From: Actinomycetes bacterium
GTDB taxonomy: Bacteria; Actinomycetota; Actinomycetes; Actinomycetales; Cellulomonadaceae
Assembly: GCA_023462275.1 (NCBI GenBank)
Contig: JAEWYD010000310.1
Span: forward strand, 1-8,510
Direction: 5' to 3'
Length of the DNA: 8,510 nucleotides
Part shown: positions 5,912 through 8,510 of the stretch, piece after piece
Layout: each line of letters starts with the position of its first letter
Numbering within the stretch: the stretch's first letter is position 1
Program-made: the position numbers and the translations under genes
Notes under the pieces: generated by a model
Told to the model about the DNA's origin: nothing
Databases searched by the model: none
The model's input: only the letters and a program-made list of their open reading frames with translations

Positions 5912-6442
5912 TCAGCCGGCGCGTCCCGGCTCGGCGTCGTCGTCCTCGACGGGGCCCGCGCCCTCGCCGAGGATGCGCCGCAGGTAGGCGTAGGTGAGGT
6001 CGCCGAGCGCCTCGTCGCGCGGGTCCCCGTGGCCCTGGGTCGCCGCGGTCACGTTCTGCACCTTGTCGTGCGCCGTGAAGACCCAGACCTCCGAGGTCTC
6101 GGGCGGCAGGTAGGGCGGGATCGCCAGGAGCAGCTGCGTGCCGATGCCCTTGCCCTGCAGGTCCGGCGCGACGGCCAGCCGGCCGAGCGTGGCGCGGACG
6201 CCGTCCACCTCCACGCGGATGGACCCGACCAGCCGGTGCCCGAGCCACGCGGCCAACGTCACGACGTCGGTGCGCTGCAGGTCCGCGCGCAGCTCGTCCA
6301 TCGTCTGCGTGAGCGCGGGGATGCGGGGGTCGTCGTAGAGCTGGGCCTCGCTGACGAACGCTGCGCGGCGCAGCGTCAGGAGCTCGCCCGCCTCGTCCGT
6401 GCCGACGACGTCGATCCGCACCTCTGGGTCCATGCGGGCCAT
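5912..6442 (-). CDS. GNAT family N-acetyltransferase
   Basis: A 176-residue acetyl-CoA-dependent acetyltransferase; the acceptor is unknown. The GNAT core is visible: an N-terminal helix region with LRRAAFVSEA, strand LAAWLGHRLVGSIRVEV (63-79), strand LGRLAVAP (86-93), and the acetyl-CoA pyrophosphate loop QGKGIG (Gln96, Gly99, Gly101) followed by helix TQLLLAI. The strand SEVWVFTAHDKVQN (117-130) matches the usual fifth strand, but the customary Tyr..Gly-Phe ending is missing. An unusual GDPRDEALGDLTYAYLRRI tail and an acidic C-terminus (PVEDDDAEPG) follow instead. Two starts are possible: ATG 6442, or ATG 6433 (three residues shorter). Neither has a strong Shine-Dalgarno. It is 32 bases upstream of the SLH gene and behind a hairpin after the TetR gene. 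Confidence 0.85.
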   Translation of the reverse strand: MARMDPEVRIDVVGTDEAGELLTLRRAAFVSEAQLYDDPRIPALTQTMDELRADLQRTDVVTLAAWLGHRLVGSIRVEVDGVRATLGRLAVAPDLQGKGIGTQLLLAIPPYLPPETSEVWVFTAHDKVQNVTAATQGHGDPRDEALGDLTYAYLRRILGEGAGPVEDDDAEPGRAG

Positions 6443-6455
6443 GGTGGCACCCGCG

Positions 6456-6487
6456 CGCGTGCGCCCGCGACCGACGCTCCGCACGCG
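6456..6487. terminator. 8-bp inverted repeat between the TetR and GNAT genes
   Basis: CGCGTGCG (6456-6463) and CGCACGCG (6480-6487) are perfect complements around a 16-base loop, inside the 74-base gap after the TetR stop. There is no T-run. It may end the TetR transcript, but GC-only stems of this size arise by chance in such DNA. Confidence 0.3.
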
Positions 6488-6516
6488 GGACGCGGCGGGG
6501 GCGGCGGGGGGCGGCG

Positions 6517-7248
6517 TCACCGCTCGCGCGGCACGTACTCCAGGCCGAGGGTGTGGGCGACCGAGTGCAGCTCGGCCTCGAAGTACGGCTCGACGTCGCC
6601 GAACATGAAGCCGAGCTGGCCGAGCACCTCGAGGGCGATCACCGAGTACAGGCGCACCCAGGCGTGCGCGAAGACCCACGCGGCGGCGTCGGGCATGGGC
6701 ACCGTCAGCATGGAGCGCAGGTTGCCGAGCTGGGCGATGACGTCGGCCCCGACGTGGGCGTCGTCGGGCAGCGGGAAGGGCGCCGTGACCCACATCTCCT
6801 GGAACAGGTCGAGGAAGACGCGGGCGAAGGCCTGGCTGTGCGTGCACTCGTCCCACTCGGGCTGAACCTGCCCGGCGAAGGCGACCGGCCCGGGCGCCTT
6901 CGAGCGGAAGAGCAGGCCGAACTCGGCGGGATGCCCGACGGCCCAGTCGCGGAAGGTCCGCACGGCCGTGTGCATGCGCGCCGCGATGTCCTCGCCGGCC
7001 GCGTCGACCGCTGCGGCGATCTCGGCGTGGACCTCGTCGAGGAAGTCGTGGCAGAGCGCCTCGGCGAGCGTGCCGAGGTTCTCGAAGTAGCGGTAGAGCC
7101 CGGGGGCGGTCATCCCCATCTCGCGGGCGATCCCCCGCAGGCTCAGCTCGGTGCCGTCGGAGGCGACGAGCTGGCGCCGGGCGACGTCCTTGATCTCCGC
7201 CTCGGTCGCCGCGCGCTGGCGGTCGCGGCGCGACTCGGTGGTGGGCAT
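6517..7248 (-). CDS. TetR/AcrR family transcriptional regulator with WHG-type C-terminal domain
   Basis: A 243-residue DNA-binding protein, most likely a repressor of itself and of the divergent MMPL transporter. The N-terminal domain begins with RRDRQRAATEAEIKDVARRQL (residues 7-27). It contains the helix-turn-helix LSLRGIAREMGMTAPGLYRYF (35-55), a textbook TetR recognition segment. The larger C-terminal part has FRDWAVGHPAEFGLLF and a late AWVRLYSVIALEVLGQLGF helix, as in the WHG (TetR_C) ligand-binding family; its ligand cannot be read from sequence. I chose ATG 7248 rather than the in-frame ATG at 7284. It has GGAGG at 7254-7258, gives the expected short N-terminus, and avoids a proline-rich extension reaching into the promoter region. 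Its promoter is predicted at 7323-7350. Confidence 0.93.
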   Translation of the reverse strand: MPTTESRRDRQRAATEAEIKDVARRQLVASDGTELSLRGIAREMGMTAPGLYRYFENLGTLAEALCHDFLDEVHAEIAAAVDAAGEDIAARMHTAVRTFRDWAVGHPAEFGLLFRSKAPGPVAFAGQVQPEWDECTHSQAFARVFLDLFQEMWVTAPFPLPDDAHVGADVIAQLGNLRSMLTVPMPDAAAWVFAHAWVRLYSVIALEVLGQLGFMFGDVEPYFEAELHSVAHTLGLEYVPRER

Positions 7249-7253
7249 GCGGT

Positions 7254-7258
7254 CCTCC
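7254..7258 (-). promoter_or_regulatory. Shine-Dalgarno deciding the TetR start
   Basis: GGAGG on the minus strand, five bases before the ATG at 7248. It supports this start over the upstream in-frame ATG at 7284, which has no such site. Confidence 0.7.
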
Positions 7259-7301
7259 GTCCGTGGCGGTGGTGGGCGCCACATGGTGAACGCGTATTGA
7301 C

Positions 7302-7330
7302 GCAGTAAACGTCATGTGCTGCAGTATACG
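7302..7330. promoter_or_regulatory. Candidate TetR operator: 10-bp direct repeat
   Basis: GCAGTAAACG (7302-7311) and GCAGTATACG (7321-7330) match at nine of ten positions with a period of 19 bases. The second copy covers the -10 box of the TetR promoter, and the first overlaps the TTGACG at 7297-7302 on the plus strand. TetR proteins usually bind inverted repeats, so the exact operator may instead involve the GTATAC core or the nearby TGTTAACA palindrome (7345-7352). Repressor binding here could control both genes. Confidence 0.45.
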
Positions 7331-7350
7331 GCGTTAGCAAACAGTGTTAA
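7323..7350 (-). promoter_or_regulatory. Predicted promoter of the TetR gene
   Basis: The minus strand reads TTAACA (7350-7345), a 16-base spacer, then TATACT (7328-7323). Both hexamers are close to the housekeeping sigma consensus (TTGACA and TATAAT), which stands out in this GC-rich DNA. On the plus strand TTGACG (7297-7302) could be the -35 of the MMPL gene, but no good -10 follows at 16-18 bases. Confidence 0.6.
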
Positions 7351-7394
7351 CAGAGGCGAAGCCCTGTCACCAGGGTACCCAGGGGAGGCTCACC

Positions 7395-8510
7395 ATGGTC
7401 GCGACGCTCGGACGGCTCACCTACGACCGACGCCGGCTCGTCCTGGCCCTGGCGGCGCTCCTCGCCGTCCTCGCCGCGGTCTTCGGGCCGCCGGTCGGCC
7501 AGGAGGTCTCCAGCGGCGGGTTCGAGAACCCCGACGCCGAGTCCTCGCGGGCCGCCGCCGCGCTCACCGAGGCCTTCGGACCGGGCGCGGACGACGTCGT
7601 CGTCGTCTACCGCAACGCGACCCTGGCCACCGACGACCCCGCCTACGCGGCCCAGCTCGGCGAGGTGCTGGCGCGCGTGCCCGCCGACGACGTCGCCCAG
7701 GTCCTCCAGCCGTTCTCCCCCGGCCTGCCCGACGCCGTCCGCGCGTCGCTCCTCGGGGCCGACGGGCACACCGTCATGGTGGCGCTCGGGCTCACCGCCA
7801 CCGACGCCGAGGCGGGCATCGCGACCTACCTGGACCTGCGCGACGACCTCACCGCGCCGTCGGGCTGGACGACGTCGTTCGCCGGCCAGTACCCCGTCTT
7901 CAGCGAGATGCAGGACCGGGCCGAGCGCGACATCGCGCGCGCCGAGATGCTCGCCATGCCGGTCCTGCTCGTCCTGCTGGCCGTCCTCTTCGGCAGCCTG
8001 GTCGCCGCGCTGCTGCCCGTGGTCGTCGGCGGTGTGGCGATCCTCGGGGCCATGCTGCTCCTGCGCGGCGTCGTGCAGGTCACCGAGGTCTCCACGTTCG
8101 CCCTCAACGTGGCGACGATCCTCGGGTTGGGCCTGGCCATCGACTACTCGCTCTTCGTGGTGAGCCGGTTCCGCGAGGAGCTGGCGCGCCACGGCGACGT
8201 GCGGCGCGCGGTCGCCCGCACGGTGGCCACGGCCGGGCGCACGGTCGCCTTCTCCGGGCTCACCGTCGCGATCGCGTTCGGCGGCCTGCTCCTGTTCCCG
8301 CAGATGTTCATGCGCTCCATGGGCCTGGGCGGCATCGCCGTCGTCGTCGTGGACGTCACGCTCGCCCTCACCCTGCTCCCCGCCCTGCTGGCGACGCTCG
8401 GCCGGCGGGTGGACGCCGGGCGGCTGCCGCGGTCGCTGACCCAGCGACTGCTCACCCGGCGCTCAGGCGACTCCGCGCACGACGGCGCGCACGGCGGCGC
8501 GGCCCGCGGC
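7395..8510 (+). CDS. MMPL/RND-family membrane transporter (partial, C-terminus beyond window)
   Basis: The first 372 codons of an MmpL-like transporter, a proton-driven exporter of lipids or drugs in the actinobacterial inner membrane. Transmembrane helix 1 is at about 15-33 after the positively charged TYDRRR. An extracytoplasmic loop (34-185) begins with a conserved-type SSGGFENPDAESSRAA. A bundle of helices follows (about 186-206, 208-226, 235-257, 278-300, 304-325). The key segment ILGLGLAIDYSLFVVSRFRE (242-261) carries the Asp250-Tyr251 pair used for proton relay in MmpL proteins. The visible end, after LTQRLLTRRSGDS, looks like the cytoplasmic loop in the middle of the protein, so roughly half is present. 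ATG 7395 has AGGGGAGG six bases upstream. It is divergent from the TetR gene, which probably represses it. The cargo is unknown. Confidence 0.93.
   Translation, partial: MVATLGRLTYDRRRLVLALAALLAVLAAVFGPPVGQEVSSGGFENPDAESSRAAAALTEAFGPGADDVVVVYRNATLATDDPAYAAQLGEVLARVPADDVAQVLQPFSPGLPDAVRASLLGADGHTVMVALGLTATDAEAGIATYLDLRDDLTAPSGWTTSFAGQYPVFSEMQDRAERDIARAEMLAMPVLLVLLAVLFGSLVAALLPVVVGGVAILGAMLLLRGVVQVTEVSTFALNVATILGLGLAIDYSLFVVSRFREELARHGDVRRAVARTVATAGRTVAFSGLTVAIAFGGLLLFPQMFMRSMGLGGIAVVVVDVTLALTLLPALLATLGRRVDAGRLPRSLTQRLLTRRSGDSAHDGAHGGAARG

Noticed and set aside
3933..5987. A 684-codon plus-strand frame opposite the SLH gene, and a similar one at 3071-4216 opposite glyA
   Set aside because: Both are opposite genes with clear domains and are composed of low-complexity Arg/Gly/Val/His sequence.
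6443..7315. Extension of the GNAT frame upward through the TetR gene to 7315
   Set aside because: The added sequence is the off-frame reading of the TetR gene. The GNAT fold begins only after 6442, where two ATG codons lie.
7362..7375. CCCTG-TCAC-CAGGG hairpin in the MMPL leader
   Set aside because: A five-pair stem is within chance expectation, and it is placed too far from the ribosome binding site to hide it.
7347..8192. A 281-codon minus-strand frame opposite the MMPL gene
   Set aside because: The plus-strand frame has membrane helices and the conserved Asp-Tyr motif; the minus frame has only polar low-complexity sequence.
1..8510. Mobile elements, CRISPR arrays, tRNA or rRNA genes, phage or defence genes
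   Set aside because: No transposase, integrase, terminal repeats, regularly spaced repeats or RNA-gene signatures were seen. The gene content is ordinary chromosomal.

Overview
The window is very GC-rich, has a strong third-position G/C bias, uses GTG starts, and carries actinobacterial-style SLH repeats (AMAAFLYR signature). It most likely comes from an actinomycete of the Cellulomonas/Isoptericola/Oerskovia type; that placement is inference from composition and gene style. The strong GC bias produces many long spurious reading frames opposite the real genes.

Layout, left to right. Seven genes lie on the minus strand and one on the plus strand. (1) At the left edge is a partial membrane-bound GAF-GGDEF protein, cut inside the GGDEF domain before its signature motif. 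(2) Next is a small PhnB-like VOC-fold protein. (3) A 13-bp perfect hairpin separates it from folD. (4) folD is preceded by glyA, and the two overlap by four bases (GTGA). (5) Upstream of glyA is a clear ZTP (pfl-motif) riboswitch aptamer, followed by a short hairpin that would mask the glyA Shine-Dalgarno. (6) Then comes a secreted 521-residue protein with three SLH repeats and a large, functionally unassigned C-terminal domain. (7) A GNAT acetyltransferase follows. (8) A TetR-family repressor with a WHG-type C-terminal domain is divergently transcribed from a plus-strand MMPL/RND-type membrane transporter that runs off the right edge.

How the genes work together. glyA and folD form a one-carbon operon: serine hydroxymethyltransferase makes 5,10-methylene-THF, and FolD converts it to 10-formyl-THF, the cofactor for purine synthesis. 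The ZTP riboswitch senses the purine intermediate that accumulates when 10-formyl-THF is short, so the control element matches the pathway. The TetR/MMPL pair is a typical repressor-transporter arrangement. Its shared intergenic region is the most AT-rich part of the window and holds a good TetR promoter (TTAACA, 16 bp, TATACT) overlapped by a 10-bp direct repeat and an 8-bp palindrome, which are candidate operator sequences.

I see no mobile element, tRNA, rRNA, CRISPR array or phage gene. The strongest result outside the coding regions is the riboswitch. The least understood protein is the SLH-anchored one.
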